A stretch of DNA of 64,000 bases from Protopterus annectens (GCF_019279795.1 NC_056732.1:1071793438-1071857437), one strand, 5' to 3'; positions 10,494 through 20,987 are shown, numbered from the stretch's first letter. The notes: generated from the letters alone by a model not told the origin. Made by a program: numbers and translations.

Positions 10494-11283
10494 TTATTCA
10501 AGGGAGTGCCCAGAAGTTTTCTGAAGGGGAAGCAAAGAATAGTGCCTCATCACAAAGCCAGAGGCAGAAGCCCTAGAAGATGCATCAGCTGCATTTGCTA
10601 GAGTGATGACCAACAACAGAAGTGGAACTGAGCAAGGAAAAAGCCAAGTCTCTAACCTCAGAGTCAGGAATTTCATAAACAATCTTCCTAATCTGGGAAA
10701 GGAGACACAGGATGGACCTTGTCATGCGAGTCTGGTAACCGATGGTCCTGAAGGCTAAAGTAGTTGAAGTATATACCTTCTTACCAATCCTCTCTATGGC
10801 TCTACTGACCTTACCTGAAGGGAGGAGCACAGAAGAAAGCAACAGCCTAGAAGGCTCATCCGTAGATACAGAAATCACAGCAGGATCATATGAAGGGCAC
10901 TTGTACAAGAATTTGCAAGCATCCAGCACCTTATAGAAACTATCAGGTTTCTTAGGAAAAGTAGGTTGAGAATCTCCTGTCAGGGAAGCAGCAGAGACAG
11001 TATCCAATATAGCAGCCAACACAGGAGGGACAGCTGAACATTTACGACAGTCCATTTGCAACAACTCATAATATCTTTTCTGGACATCAGATACTTGGAA
11101 GCAATCCAATTTGAAATGTTCCATCATACGCAGGACTGTGTAACCAAAGGAAAGCTACTCCAAAGGAGGATCAAGACTGACAGACTTCATTCTCCCCAGA
11201 CCCACAGTCTAAATGTGAAGGCAACCAAGAGGAATAGGCAAAGCAGTCAGCCTCAGAGAAATAACCAATAATGATGTAGGAAA
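10494..11283 (-). pseudogene. gag core of copy X, cut at copy B
   Basis: Residues resembling the gag core are readable: MMEHFKLDCFQVSD (compare MREHFKWEGQDFSD of A), then FYKVLDACKFLYKCP, then IGKKVYTSTTLAFR. The C-terminal part is frameshifted (the SRASASGFVMRH segment). The N-terminal Cys/His motif is absent because the sequence ends at B. It belongs to the same family as the gag of A but is strongly diverged. Confidence 0.75.
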
Positions 11284-11497
11284 AGTACAGTTTTGTACCT
11301 ACCATAAATGTAGATGTTCGAGTGTATACCCTGCTGCAGTCATCACACTTGGGTTATCCTGTCGTCAGGCGGTCCCGCAGTCGGCCTGAATTCCAAAGTT
11401 TTGGTCCAGCGTCGGTTGCTGTCACTTCTTCCCGGACGTCAGTGCACCAGGGTTATATAAGAGGCATCCAACATCATTTTCTTCAGTTTTTCTTGCC
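11284..11497 (+). repeat. 3' inverted terminal repeat of copy B
   Basis: It is the inverted counterpart of 16669-16852. The shared order is: terminal segment with the ctgctgcagtcatcacacttgggttatcctg block, a region with ggacgtcagtgcac, a TATA box and TTTCTTGCC. The outermost 60 bases (agtacagttttgtacctacc and onward) have no partner at the right end but are copied in the internal complementary region. Confidence 0.9.
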
Positions 11498-11502
11498 CCA
11501 GA
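11431..11502 (+). promoter_or_regulatory. Predicted inward promoter in the 3' terminal repeat of B (antisense)
   Basis: On the plus strand, a near-CRE gacgtcagtg is followed by TATATAAG (11454-11461) and then, about 30 bases on, the initiator-like cttcagttttt. Because the repeats are inverted, this promoter would read into the element on the strand opposite to gag. Function is inferred from the motifs only. Confidence 0.45.
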
Positions 11503-11670
11503 TGTCAGGAGTCCCCCCAAAAAGGGGTCAGTAGATAGTACCAATAATAAAAGTTTATCACAACCAAAACATCCCTCCAGCTATAAGCAAATACACCACA
11601 AAGGTTGTATCAGATTTTAAGGTATTGAAAGGTTTTAGTTAGGTCAGAGGGGATGGAGGGAAAGTAACCT

Positions 11671-11770
11671 GGACTGCAGCAGGGTATACACTCGAACATC
11701 TACATTTATGGTAGGTACAAAACTGTACTATGTTCATCGTGTTACCCTGCTGCAGTCATCACACTTGGGT
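11671..11770 (-). repeat. Internal complementary region (ICR) of copy B
   Basis: The first part (gactgcagcagggtatacac to aaaactgtact) is the reverse complement of the left outer end at 11284-11343. The second part (atgttcatcgtgttaccctg to cttgggt) is the reverse complement of the right outer end at 16810-16852. The join ctgtact-atgttc is the head-to-tail junction of the two ends. In DIRS elements the ICR is the template that lets the ends be completed and joined in the circular intermediate. Confidence 0.9.
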
Positions 11771-11801
11771 AGAATCCCAAAGCTAAGGATGGGAGGTGGA
11801 G

Positions 11802-13104
11802 TCAAACAGGGTTAGAGGAGGCTAGAAGGCCCTGCAAAACTGCAGTGGCGAAGCCAGCTCTAGTCTTAGAGTAAAGTGGTAAGTGATAGTGTTTGGTGAA
11901 GGTGTGTACTGAACTCCAAATTGCAGCTTCCAAAACATCCTTGGTTGGGACCCCCCTGAGGAAGGCTGTAGATGTAGCTGCTGCCCTGGTAGAGTGGGGC
12001 CTTATGCTAGCAGGAACTGGTTTTCCATGGTGAGTGTAGCAAAAACGTATGCAATGTCCTATCCATTTGGAAATGGTCTGTTTTGAGATCGCCTTTCCTT
12101 GAGATGCTGTAGCATAGGATACAAAAAGCTTGTCAGATTTTCTGAAAACCTTAGTTTTATCCAAGTAGTAACGTAGCTGCCTGTGAATGTCCAAGGAATG
12201 CAGGAGTCCTTCTCCTTTGTTCTGTGGATTTGGAAAGAAGATGGGTAAATGGATGGTTTGATTTAGAGCCACACTGGATACCACCTTTGGCATAAAAGAG
12301 GGGTTAGTTCGTAGAGAAACTCTGTCTTGATGGAAAACGAGGAAAGGTTCTACTGCCATTAGTGCCTGAAGCTCTGAGACTCTTCTGGCTGAAGTAATTG
12401 CTAGCAGCAAGGCAGTCTTCCATGATACAAACTTTAAGTCGACTGAGAAAGCTGGTTCAAAAGGAGGTAGCTTAAGTTTTTCCAGAACAATATTGAGGTC
12501 CCAAGTTGGTGTTGGTGCTCTCCTGGGAGGCCTAATGTTTTTGGCCCCTCTGAGAAACTGCCTTAGAAGTGGATGTGAAAATAAGGGAGGATCCGTGTTG
12601 TAGTGAGCTGAAATAGCTGAGGCGTGGATTTTAATAGATGAAAAAGAAAGGCCTTTGTGTAACATCTCAGTTAAATATTGTAGAATCTGAGGTATGTCCG
12701 GCTGAAGGGTATTTTGGCCTTTAGCTTGGGTTCCAAGCGCAAAACCTTTTCCATTTGTCTGAGTAGGCTTTCCTGGTGCTGGGCCTCCTGGCTTCCAGAA
12801 TAACCTCCATAACAGCTTGAGAAAGAGGAGCTGGCTGGTTGCTTAGGTGATTTGCCATGCAGCCAAATTTAAGGTTTTGAGCTGGCTGTGTAGGATCTGA
12901 CTGTCTTGCTGTGTGAGCAGATGAGTAATCTGTGGTAAAATCCATGGTGGGCCCTGGACCATATTCCTTAATAGTGGGTACCAGTGCTGGCGTGGCCAGT
13001 CTGGAGCAATGAGTATCATTCGGGGTCTCTCCATCCTGACTTTCAGCAGCACCTTTGTGAGAAGGGGCAGTGGAGGGAAGGCATATACTGTCAGCATTTT
13101 CCAA
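11802..13104 (-). pseudogene. DIRS tyrosine recombinase of copy B, one frameshift
   Basis: The C-terminal 287 residues (11802-12665) are open and contain the catalytic set: SARRVSEL (first Arg), HSTR (His and second Arg) and FTKHYHLPLY (nucleophile Tyr). The N-terminal part (12721-13104) carries EARRPSTRKAYSDKWKRF and ends in a stop after AWNPS; it differs in frame from the C-terminal part, with the shift near 12725. The N-terminal part overlaps the Dam-like domain (12843-13301) in another frame. Apart from this frameshift the catalytic domain looks intact. Confidence 0.9.
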
Positions 13105-14744
13105 CTAAATGAGAGTACGTCCACTTTCCAAGCTTGATGGTGAAACGTCCTTGTGCAAAATTTTGTTAGCTGATAGTTTTGGGGGCTGGCAAACAGGTCT
13201 ACGTCTGGGTGCCCCCATTTTTGAGTTATCATTGCAAATACTTCCGGATCCAGTTTCCACTCGTGGGGATCCATGATGTTTCTGCTTAGGTCGTCTGCCA
13301 ATGTGTTCTTTTTTCCTAGCAGGAATTGAGCTTGTAATTGAACTTGGTAAGCCAGTGCTGTTCCACAAGGTTATTGCTTGCCTGCATAGAGGGTAGGAGT
13401 ATGTACCCCCTTGTTTGTTTATGTACCACATTACTGTGGTGTTGTCTGTCCTTATTGTAAGCTGTCCTGGATGTAAGAGGTCCTTGAAGGCTGTCAGAGC
13501 ATTCTGTACAGCTAGCATTTCTTTTTGATTGATGTGCAGATTCCTTTGATCTGCAGTCCATATGCCTTGAACGTACCGTCCTGCCATGTGTGCCCCCCAG
13601 GCATAGTCCGATGCATCTGTTGTCATAGTTTGCCTGGCTGGGGGTAAGGTGAAAGGCTGACCCTTGTTGAGGTGACATGCCTGTGACAACCATAGAAACT
13701 CCTGTTGAAGGCAGGGAATGAGAGGTATCATTGTTTCCAAGCTGTGGCTGTGTTGAGTCCATTTGCTTTTTAGGTACCATTGTAATTTCCTCATATGCAG
13801 TTTTGCAAATGGTATTAGTATATGCAAGATGCCATGAAGCCCAAAGCCTGCAGAATTTTTCTTGCAGGGAGTTGGGTCTTTGTTGCCATTGTTTTGAAGT
13901 ATTGAGTTAGTTGTAGTTGTTTGTCTGGCGTCAGATAAGCCATCTGGGCCGTTGTATTCAAGCTGGCACCCAGGAATGTCATATTTTGTGAGGGCACTAG
14001 TTTTGACTTCTTTTCATTTACTGTGTACCCTAGGCAACTTAGAAGGTGTTTTACAAAAGCCAGATGTTGTAAGAGAATGTCCTTGCTTTCTGCTTGGATG
14101 AGGCAGCCGTCCAGGTATGGATATATTTGAATTCCTCTTTGTCTGCAGTATGCAATTACTGGTGCTAGGCATTTTGTGAAGACCCTGGGCACAGTAGATA
14201 AGCCAAAGGGCAGTGCAGAGAATTGGTAATGGGTTGAACCTGCAATGAAACGGAGGTATCTTCTGCAATTTTGTCTGATAGGGGCATGCAGGTATGCCTT
14301 CTTGAGGTCCAACATTACTAGCCAAGCTTTCTTGCCCAACATGGGAAGAAGCTGCTGTAGTGTTAGCATCTTGAATTTGGGTACTTGCAAGAAGGTGTTT
14401 AGAATTGAAAGGTCCAGAATGGGTCTCCAAGCATTGTCCTTTCTGGGGACTAGAAAGAGCCTTGAATAAAATCCTTGGCCTTGTTCCTGTGTAGGTACCA
14501 GCTGAATGGCTCTCATGTCCATGAGAGCTGTAATTTGTTTTTGTGCCTCTGCCCACTGATTTTGTGGCAGGTTTGGCATTCCTTTTATCCTTGGCAAGGT
14601 GTGGAAATGGAATCTGTATCCTTGTGAGATAATGTCTTGGACCCATTTGTCCTTTGTGACGATATGCCAGTTGTCTGCAAAAAGTGCTAATTTTCCTCCC
14701 AAGGGAGCTGCCAAGAGAGTTTTGCTTGGCAGTTTGAGGTGCAA
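12843..14744 (-). pseudogene. DIRS RT-RNase H-Dam-like polyprotein of copy B, frameshifted, RT active site mutated
   Basis: The RT frame (13815-14744) holds GFYSRLFLVPRK, MLDLKKAYLHAPI and ALPFGLSTVP. The active site reads YLDG instead of YLDD, so the second catalytic Asp is lost. RNase H (about 13330-13827) is in another frame with TTDAS, KEMLAV and RTDNTT. The last acidic motif, MADDLSR, starts the next frame, which holds the Dam-like domain (12843-13301): DVDLFASPQNYQL, YAFPPLPLL and APDWPRQHW. Three frames in all, so there are at least two frameshifts. Confidence 0.92.
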
Positions 14745-14745
14745 G

Positions 14746-16537
14746 TCATTGTGTTTGCCTTCTAGTAGTTTGGCACCTGTCTTCTCCTCCCTTCTGTGTT
14801 GCAGTGCCCCATTGGCGAGGTTTGTAAGGGATTTGTGCTTGTCCTCTGCCCCTTGGGTGCCTGTATTTACCCCTCTGTGGTCTGTCAGAAGCTGGAAAGG
14901 ACCAATTTTTTGTTGGCCAATTTCTGCTGAAGCGTGGGGACTGTACCTGTAAGAAATCTTTGACCGTCTGCATAGATTTTGCCTTATCCTCCATTTTCTT
15001 TAAAACCTCTTCTGCTTGAACCCCAAATAAGACATCCTGCTGTAAGGGTGCATCTAGTAACTTTGCTTTAACATGATCAGGCAGAGTTTGTTCCTTTAAC
15101 CAAGCATGCCTACGTATAACAGACCCAGTAACAGCTGCTCTACAGGAAGCTTCCAAGGAATCAAATCCACATTGTAAAGTATGTTTGCCCACCTGTTCAG
15201 CTGCATGCAACAGATTCTGCATTTCCTTGAATTCAGACTGTTGAGGGTGCGTGCTCATCTTTTGTTTCATTAAAGACATTAAGAATTGCTGGTATTTAAG
15301 CATGTGAAATTGACAATTTAGTGCTCTCATAGCTAGAGTAGCTGAGGTGTAAACCTTCTTCCCCCACCTATCTAGTGCTCTGGAGTCCCTTTCAGAGGGT
15401 ACAGGATTTTTAGCCATAGAAGCCTTAGCCCCTCTGGGGCCCTAGGAGATTGTCTCTGGATCAGCAACAGGGCTTTTGTAAAGGAATTTGTGTGAGTCAG
15501 GCACTCTATAATATCTATCTGGTTTGGCTGGAGCAGGAGGCAGAGAATCTGGATTTAGACTAGATTCTAAGTAAACATCATCCACAATGTCTAAAACTGG
15601 GGGGATAGCAAGTGGTCTGTGCTGCGGGAGTAAAAGAAACTCTCTGAGCCTTTTCTTTGAGTCGGAGTAGTCCTGACCTTCCCAGTGGAAATGTTCCCTC
15701 ATGGTATGCAAGGTTTCCCCAAAGGAATAGTCTTCAGGGGGAGAAGCTGAGGGAATGAAATCTTCAGCATCAGAATCTTCATAAGGGGAAAAGGAGTAAT
15801 CCTGTTCCTCAGAGGAGCCTGAGGAAATAGACACTTGATCAGAGGAGGCATAATCCTCCTCTTGTCTAAGCCTTTTGTCGGGGGGGGGGGTTGGGAACCC
15901 CTGATTAAAGAAATCAAATCTTCAGCCATTTTAAGCATCTGTTTCTTAGGCATGGGGCCTTGAACTGGAGACTGAAGTGCAGTCTTTTTTGGTTTTAGAG
16001 GAGTCTTAAGCTTAGCATAAGATTTTATGGTGAGAGTAGTCGGTCTGAAGACACCTTCTGAAACCGAAGGTGTTTCTAACAGCACCAGCTTCTCCTTCTG
16101 CAATGTCGTTGGTAGGGCCTAAAGAAAATGGCTGCGTCGGCCTAGAACTCTCTGCTAGAGATTCCGAAGCGGTCTAGGGTTCCAATTCTGCGGTAGCCAG
16201 GGGCTGCGTAGGCGCCTCACTGAAAACCGGAGAACCGGCGACCGGCCCAGCCTAGGCCTCGGAGTCTGGTTTGGATCCAGGCTGCCTGTCTATCTTTGCA
16301 TTTTTTATGCACGCCAGTAGTCGGTTGCTCCGACAGCATAGTGTAATTAAATTTCCTACCTAAGTAGTGTCATACAAAATCAAAGCATTGCTTTATAGTT
16401 CGCTTATTGAACCTAGCACAAAACCGACAACCAGTGATGTTGTGGTCTGGGCCTAAACAAGGTATACAAAAAGAATGAAAGTTCTTATGAGGTATTTGCT
16501 TCCCACAAGAAATGCAATTGTTAACTTTTTCTGACAT
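14746..16537 (-). pseudogene. gag: DIRS gag of copy B, stops and frameshifts
   Basis: It starts at the MSEK Met (16535-16537) with CISCGKQIPH, CIPCLGPDH and CRFC. It meets an in-frame TGA about 55 codons in (near 16370). A run of ten or more G at about 15882-15892 shifts the frame, and another stop lies near 15443. The core (RWGKKVYTSATLAMRALNC, QVGKHTLQCGFDS) and the C-terminal basic tail to 14746 are well preserved. The tail with RGKYRHPRGRGQ is missing from the frame of A because of its early stop. Confidence 0.9.
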
Positions 16538-16667
16538 CGGACTGAGGCAAGAAAAAGGTTCCCCAACAGGGTACTTGGCTTTGAAGACTTCGGACTGAAA
16601 CTCTATTCGAAAATCTCAGGTGTCGGCCGACCGGCACTTGCGAACTGCTTCTGCTTCGGGCACTGCG

Positions 16668-16735
16668 CGGCAAGAAAGACTGAAGAAAATGGTATCGGAT
16701 GCCTCTTATATACCCCTGGCGCACTGACGTCAGGG
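16668..16735 (-). promoter_or_regulatory. Predicted gag promoter of copy B: CRE plus TATA
   Basis: On the minus strand, TGACGTCA (16725-16732) is followed 12 bases later by TATATAAG (16705-16712) and then an initiator-like ttcttcagtct about 30 bases further. This layout points to RNA polymerase II initiation at the inner end of the terminal repeat, just upstream of the gag leader. It is inferred from motifs. Confidence 0.55.
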
Positions 16736-16852
16736 AAGAAGCGACAGCAACCGACGTCGGACCAAGACTTTGGAATTCAGGCCGACTGCGGGACCGCCTG
16801 ACAACAGGATAACCCAAGTGTGATGACTGCAGCAGGGTAACACGATGAACAT
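16669..16852 (-). repeat. 5' inverted terminal repeat of copy B
   Basis: The reverse complement of this segment matches 11345-11497 through the ttatcctg, gtcggttgctgtc, gacgtcagtgc and ttcttcagt blocks. It contributes the right half of the ICR. It is followed inward by a leader of about 130 bases (16538-16668) before the gag start. Confidence 0.9.
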
Positions 16853-18505
16853 CTTCTAGAGTCTGGATCTAACCCAAACTGGTTTTGTCAAGGGCAGGTC
16901 ATACCTACTTGACTTGGTGGACTTCTTTGAGAAGATCTTCAAAGCAATGGATGAGGGTAAAATGGTTCACACTGCCTACCTTGACCTGTTCAAAGCATTT
17001 GACACAACACCCCCACTCAAGCATTGACAAGCTTAAAAAGTTAGGTATAAGCCTTTATGTCACCCAGTGGATAACAAGCTGCCTCGCAGGATAGGACACA
17101 GGAAGTTAGAATTGAGGAGTCCACCTATACAAAGAGACCAGTCCCAAGCAGAGTCCCTCGGGGATCAGTCCTGGGACCACTCCTTTTTGGCGTTTGCTTC
17201 TCCGAAGTCAATGGCCTCTGGATGACTAAGTTTGCATATGACTGCAAATCAGGAGCAATCACAGAATCCCCCACCAAAACAAACATTCTCCAGGAAGGGC
17301 AGACACAGACAAATAACTGATGTCAGAGCCATGGACTAAAACTAAAGGCCAAGAAATGCACAACAGTATCCTTCTGGAAGTCATCCACCCCTGGTAACCA
17401 TAATATTGATAGCATACCCTACAAGTTGATCCAGTCAGGGACGTGGGGACACACAGACAGCAATCTAGTCTTTCACCATCATGTGTCTACAGTAGTAAGG
17501 AAATCATTCTATGCTGTGCAACTTATAAAGAGGCCATTGTTCCACTCTGTTCGGCATTCATCAGACCTATCATTGAGTACAATGCTCCCCTTTGATATGT
17601 ACCTAACCAAGCACATCCAACAATTGGAATGTCCCCACAGGTTCCTCACTAAAAGAATACAGGGTGTAAGCAACATGTCCTATGCAGACAGGTCTTTTTC
17701 AGAAGGTCGAAGTTCCAGAAAATCGAACTTCATATGGTTGAGACCATATAATCAACTTTCCAAAATGTCGCACCATTTGTATGGAGGTTGAGGTACAGCG
17801 GTGTTCTGGGACTTTACAGTCTTCCTCACTGTAGTGTAATCTCGGAGTTGGTAAATATAATATGCAAGGGTGGGGGGCAGCCCCCTGCAAAAACGTAGAG
17901 TGTTTAGTGTTGCTTGACATTTCAGAAAGTCGATCATATGGTCTCTGGACCATATTAAATTCAACTTTGTGAAACTTTGGTCTTCTGACAGATCCATGCA
18001 GACCACCTCAAAGCTCTATCCCCAAATTCTGTCTCCTACAGGCTGTTGACAGGACATCTATGCCTGGCATACAAGCCATTGTCAGACTCCACTGTGATGG
18101 AATTCCTGCATATCCACAAAACAAACAGCATAGAATTCCCCATTCTAAAGACTTAAACTTGCCTGTGATATAAATATGACTTGCTGGAGAGACATGCATC
18201 TCAGAGACTACCCCCTTCTCTGGAACAGGCTCCCCATCCATGCTAAGCAGAGTTCCTCCCTAACCCAATTTAAGCTGAACTTGGACAATTGGATGGGGAA
18301 TGGGGAACAGGAAATTCATCACTGGTTTGGCACCTATGTCTGTAATGGACACAGGCAACTTTGTAAATGGTTTATCTGCCAAGGCCCTGCTTACACTTTT
18401 CTAGGGTAGCAGAACTTGTCAGAGATTTGGGGTGCATGGTTACGCTTAAAAAGGTCCTTGTGGTTATTAGCCTAGTACACATCTATGAACCTATATATGA
18501 CCTCT
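16853..18505 (+). mobile_element. LINE of the L2/CR1 group, 5'-truncated, split by a MITE
   Basis: The plus strand shows RT pieces in order: QTGFVKGRSYLLDLVDFFE, a DLFKAFDTT block (compare the DLSKAFDT motif of the group), then KLKAKKC, then TVVRKSFYAVQLI and YLTKHIQQLE. After the MITE come ADHLKAL and the C-terminal WNRLPIHAKQSSSL with FKLNLDNWMG. The 3' untranslated tail ends with tagcctagtacacatctatgaacctat. The second copy at 48656-49672 has the same C-terminus. Several stops make it non-coding. Confidence 0.82.
17690..17995. mobile_element. MITE-like element, about 306 bp, with 8-bp target duplication
   Basis: The ends form long imperfect inverted repeats of about 75 bases: the left begins tcagaaggtcgaagttccag at 17699, and the right, read in reverse from 17988, begins tcagaagaccaaagtttcac. 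It is flanked by ATGCAGAC at 17682-17689 and 17996-18003. Removing the element plus one copy restores the LINE reading YADRLKAL-like seen in the intact copy. It has no coding capacity. An 8-bp duplication points to a hAT-type transposase. Confidence 0.82.
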
Positions 18506-18559
18506 CTCTTCTTAACCCCTCTTTGCACATTTGAAATCCACCACTTAACCCTGCTTCTT

Positions 18560-18995
18560 TAATTCACACAGGGCCTGAAGGAGAATCACATTATTGTGTT
18601 GCTGTAGTTAACTCTGTGCTTCCTCTTAGATCAAATTTAAAAGATGTTCTATTGCCAAATCCTGAATTGCTTCTTTATTGTTAAACTGCGCCTGTGTTCA
18701 AGGAGAAGCTGAACATTAGTAGCATTCCTTTTCGGTTTGTACCCAGAACAGAATTTTATTAATGGTACAATTAAATGGAAATGTGCCTGTTCAAATAACT
18801 GAACTTCTGGCTATTACTGAAGCCAGTAAATTGTCAAAAGCTGAAACGGTTAATTTTCACACACTCACGTTATGCTTATGGGGTAGCTCATGACTTTGAG
18901 ACAATTTGGGGAAACAAAGGAGAGAGGATATTTGAGCTCAGCAGGCAGGGTCATTAAAAATGCTATTTTTTGTTTATGAACTATTGAATGCATAA
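18560..18995 (+). pseudogene. Retroviral RNase H remnant
   Basis: Short stretches match the retroviral RNase H end of pol, including a CVAVVNSV block and the SRYAYGVAHDF block. The block that follows (TIWGNKGERI) fits the same domain. Stops and frameshifts break it. Placed directly upstream of the integrase remnant, as in a normal pol gene. Confidence 0.65.
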
Positions 18996-19079
18996 TTATT
19001 ATTACTACCAAGGGAGTTCACAGAGGTTGTGTGTGTCACACACAAAAATGATGACTCCTATACTTCCCAAGAAAATAAT

Positions 19080-20000
19080 TTTGCAGATTTAGCAGGAAGA
19101 CAAGCTGCACCATATTATCCTGATCAGGCCTCATTTGCAGCAACTTCAGGAAACTAACAATATTCGTTTTATAGGAATTATCTTTCCAGAATCAGACTGA
19201 GGTGGATCCATAATAGCTGCAGACATTATCTGGACCTTTTGTGCTGCTATCTGTAAGGACAGTTGGTTGCCCCACAAAATTTCTTAATTCAATTGATTAA
19301 AGCTTGCGGACTTACCTTTTCATTTGGGTAAAATGCCTTAAAACAAATTTCCAATGATAGGTATTCCTCTCACCTTTCAGAATTCACTCAACATTTTTGG
19401 CAATACTTAGGTAGTTTGCTCAGAACATAACGTGTCAAAGACTGCCAGCACCCTCACCAACTCTGAAAAACCTGTGGGGGTCCACTTTGCAAAATTCAGC
19501 GAGACATTTTTGAACTCTCACAAATGCAAAGGTTAAAATAAGTCCTTGTTATTGCTAATGCTTTTTTTGGAATGGTGGAAGCATACCTATGTCTGAAAAA
19601 TGATGCTACCACCCATAGCTAAAAAGTTTATTCAGGACTTTAAACCAAGATTTGGTGTTCCCTGCTGCATCCAGTCGGATCATGGTACTCCCTTTACTAG
19701 TCAGGTAATACAGTAGATGAGAAAACATTGAATACCAAAATGGAGAACCACTGCACTTACAGGCCACAAGCTTCAGGAATTGTAGTGTGGGCAACTCAAA
19801 CTATTAAAACCTGCCTTGCTAAGCTGCATAAGGAAACTGTTCTTAAATGGCCAGAAGCTTCATCTTTAGTTTCATTTAGTATGTATAGTGCAGTTAAGGC
19901 TACTAGGAAATTGTCCTGTCATGAAATTCTCATCAGCAGACCCATGACAATGCCTGTAACACCTCTCCCTAACCATTTGGAGTTACAAAACTGTAGATGA
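19080..20000 (+). pseudogene. Retroviral integrase remnant, catalytic Glu replaced
   Basis: The catalytic core is recognisable: a PRFGVP block, the second catalytic Asp in SDHGTPF (codon at 19678-19680) and the YRPQASG block. The position expected to hold the catalytic Glu is Val (codon 19785-19787), so the triad is broken in addition to several stops. The C-terminal part (WPEAS and the following RPMTMPVTP) is in a 90-residue frame at 19728-20000. It is a dead copy. Confidence 0.75.
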
Positions 20001-20710
20001 ATCTATTTTCTGTATTATAAGTCTGTTGTAATGTTTTGCAGCGCTATCAAAAGACAATTTCCAAGGCACTAAGACATGACCTGCAGTCAGAAGATTACAT
20101 CTAAATTAAATCATTCTGTCTGAGACATTCTTTATGCCTCAGACCAAAATGACCTTACTTGGTTTTGCTTACAACTGCCACAGCCATCTGATGCAAAGGA
20201 CTGCCCACCTGGATCCAAGTGCTGCATGCCAGGAAGATCCTACCTTGAGATGAATGCAGCTAAGTTACAAATCAATGTCATAATTTGTGCAAGGCCTATT
20301 GCAAATCAAACCAGATGGAAAAGCAGGGGACACTGTTGCATCAGCAGATGAAGACTGAAGAACTTATTACTCTGTCATCCGGCTCAAATCTTGAAATGGA
20401 GTCGAGTTAACCTACCAAATTAAGTCGTGAGGTGAAATAGTGACTCAATATCATCATCTTGGGTCAGAGATAAAACAATGATTCGTCCTCTTCTTCAACA
20501 ACAATATTATTTTCCCTTACTTCTGGACTAGACATCGAGGATTCATCATGCTGTTTGGACAATAGATCAAAGAATGCATCAACTAATCAATGATCAGTTG
20601 TGGGAAAGTGTACAGACACTACTTCCTGTTGGAGTTTCATTGTGCATCTATTTCATATTAGCTACAGCAGTGCATTTCAATAGCCATGTTTACAATTTCT
20701 TCAAAACCTT

Positions 20711-20853
20711 CATAGGTTCATAGATTAGTACTAGGCTAACTGCCCTTGCGAGCCATTTTAAGCCTAGCCAATTATCCCTTGTGAGACTCAAACCCTGCAC
20801 CTTGTGTGTTGTAAGGCAAACACCTTAGCCATTAGGCTACCCTCCCAATCCCT
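20711..20853 (-). mobile_element. tRNA-derived SINE with LINE-like 3' tail
   Basis: On the minus strand the head carries polymerase III promoter boxes: A box TAGCCTAATGGC (within 20821-20839) and B box GGGTTTGAGTC (within 20782-20794). The 3' part reads ggctaggcttaaaatggctc and then tagcctagtactaatctatg. It matches the 3' end of the LINE copies (tatggctaggcttgtataag, tagcctagtaccaacctatg at 49600-49665). This suggests the SINE is mobilised by that LINE. It is inserted in the retrovirus remnant. Confidence 0.8.
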
Positions 20854-20987
20854 TCAGCACCAACATGCCCGATTTTTATATGGACCTATCATCAGAACCA
20901 TTACTGTGATTTTCACCATTTTGCTTTACCCACTTTTTTCATCTGGAACCGTGAGCATATCATCGTCTTGAACCATCGAAACTATAA

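Larger units (their letters stand above)
5478..11283 (-). mobile_element. Old DIRS copy X, interrupted by a Tigger transposon
   Basis: A decayed DIRS copy with recombinase (5478-5892 and 8366-8420), Dam-like and RNase H traces (8440-9050), RT traces (9300-10000) and gag core (10494-11283). All are on the minus strand with many frameshifts. Y is inserted in its recombinase on the left, so its 3' end lies outside the window. The gag stops where B begins at 11284 and does not resume after B. Confidence 0.78.
11284..16852 (-). mobile_element. DIRS-type YR retrotransposon, copy B, structurally complete
   Basis: A 5.57-kb element with both outer ends: AGTACAG at 11284 and GAACAT at 16847-16852. 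It has inverted terminal repeats, an internal complementary region, gag, RT-RNase H-Dam frame and recombinase, all on the minus strand. I see no target-site duplication, as expected for recombinase-mediated integration. The left flank is gag of old copy X; the right flank is a LINE. Coding frames carry several stops and frameshifts, so it is probably immobile. Confidence 0.95.

Noticed and set aside
20782..20839. tRNA gene suggested by A and B boxes
   Set aside because: No complete cloverleaf or acceptor stem; the sequence continues into a LINE-like tail, so it is a SINE.
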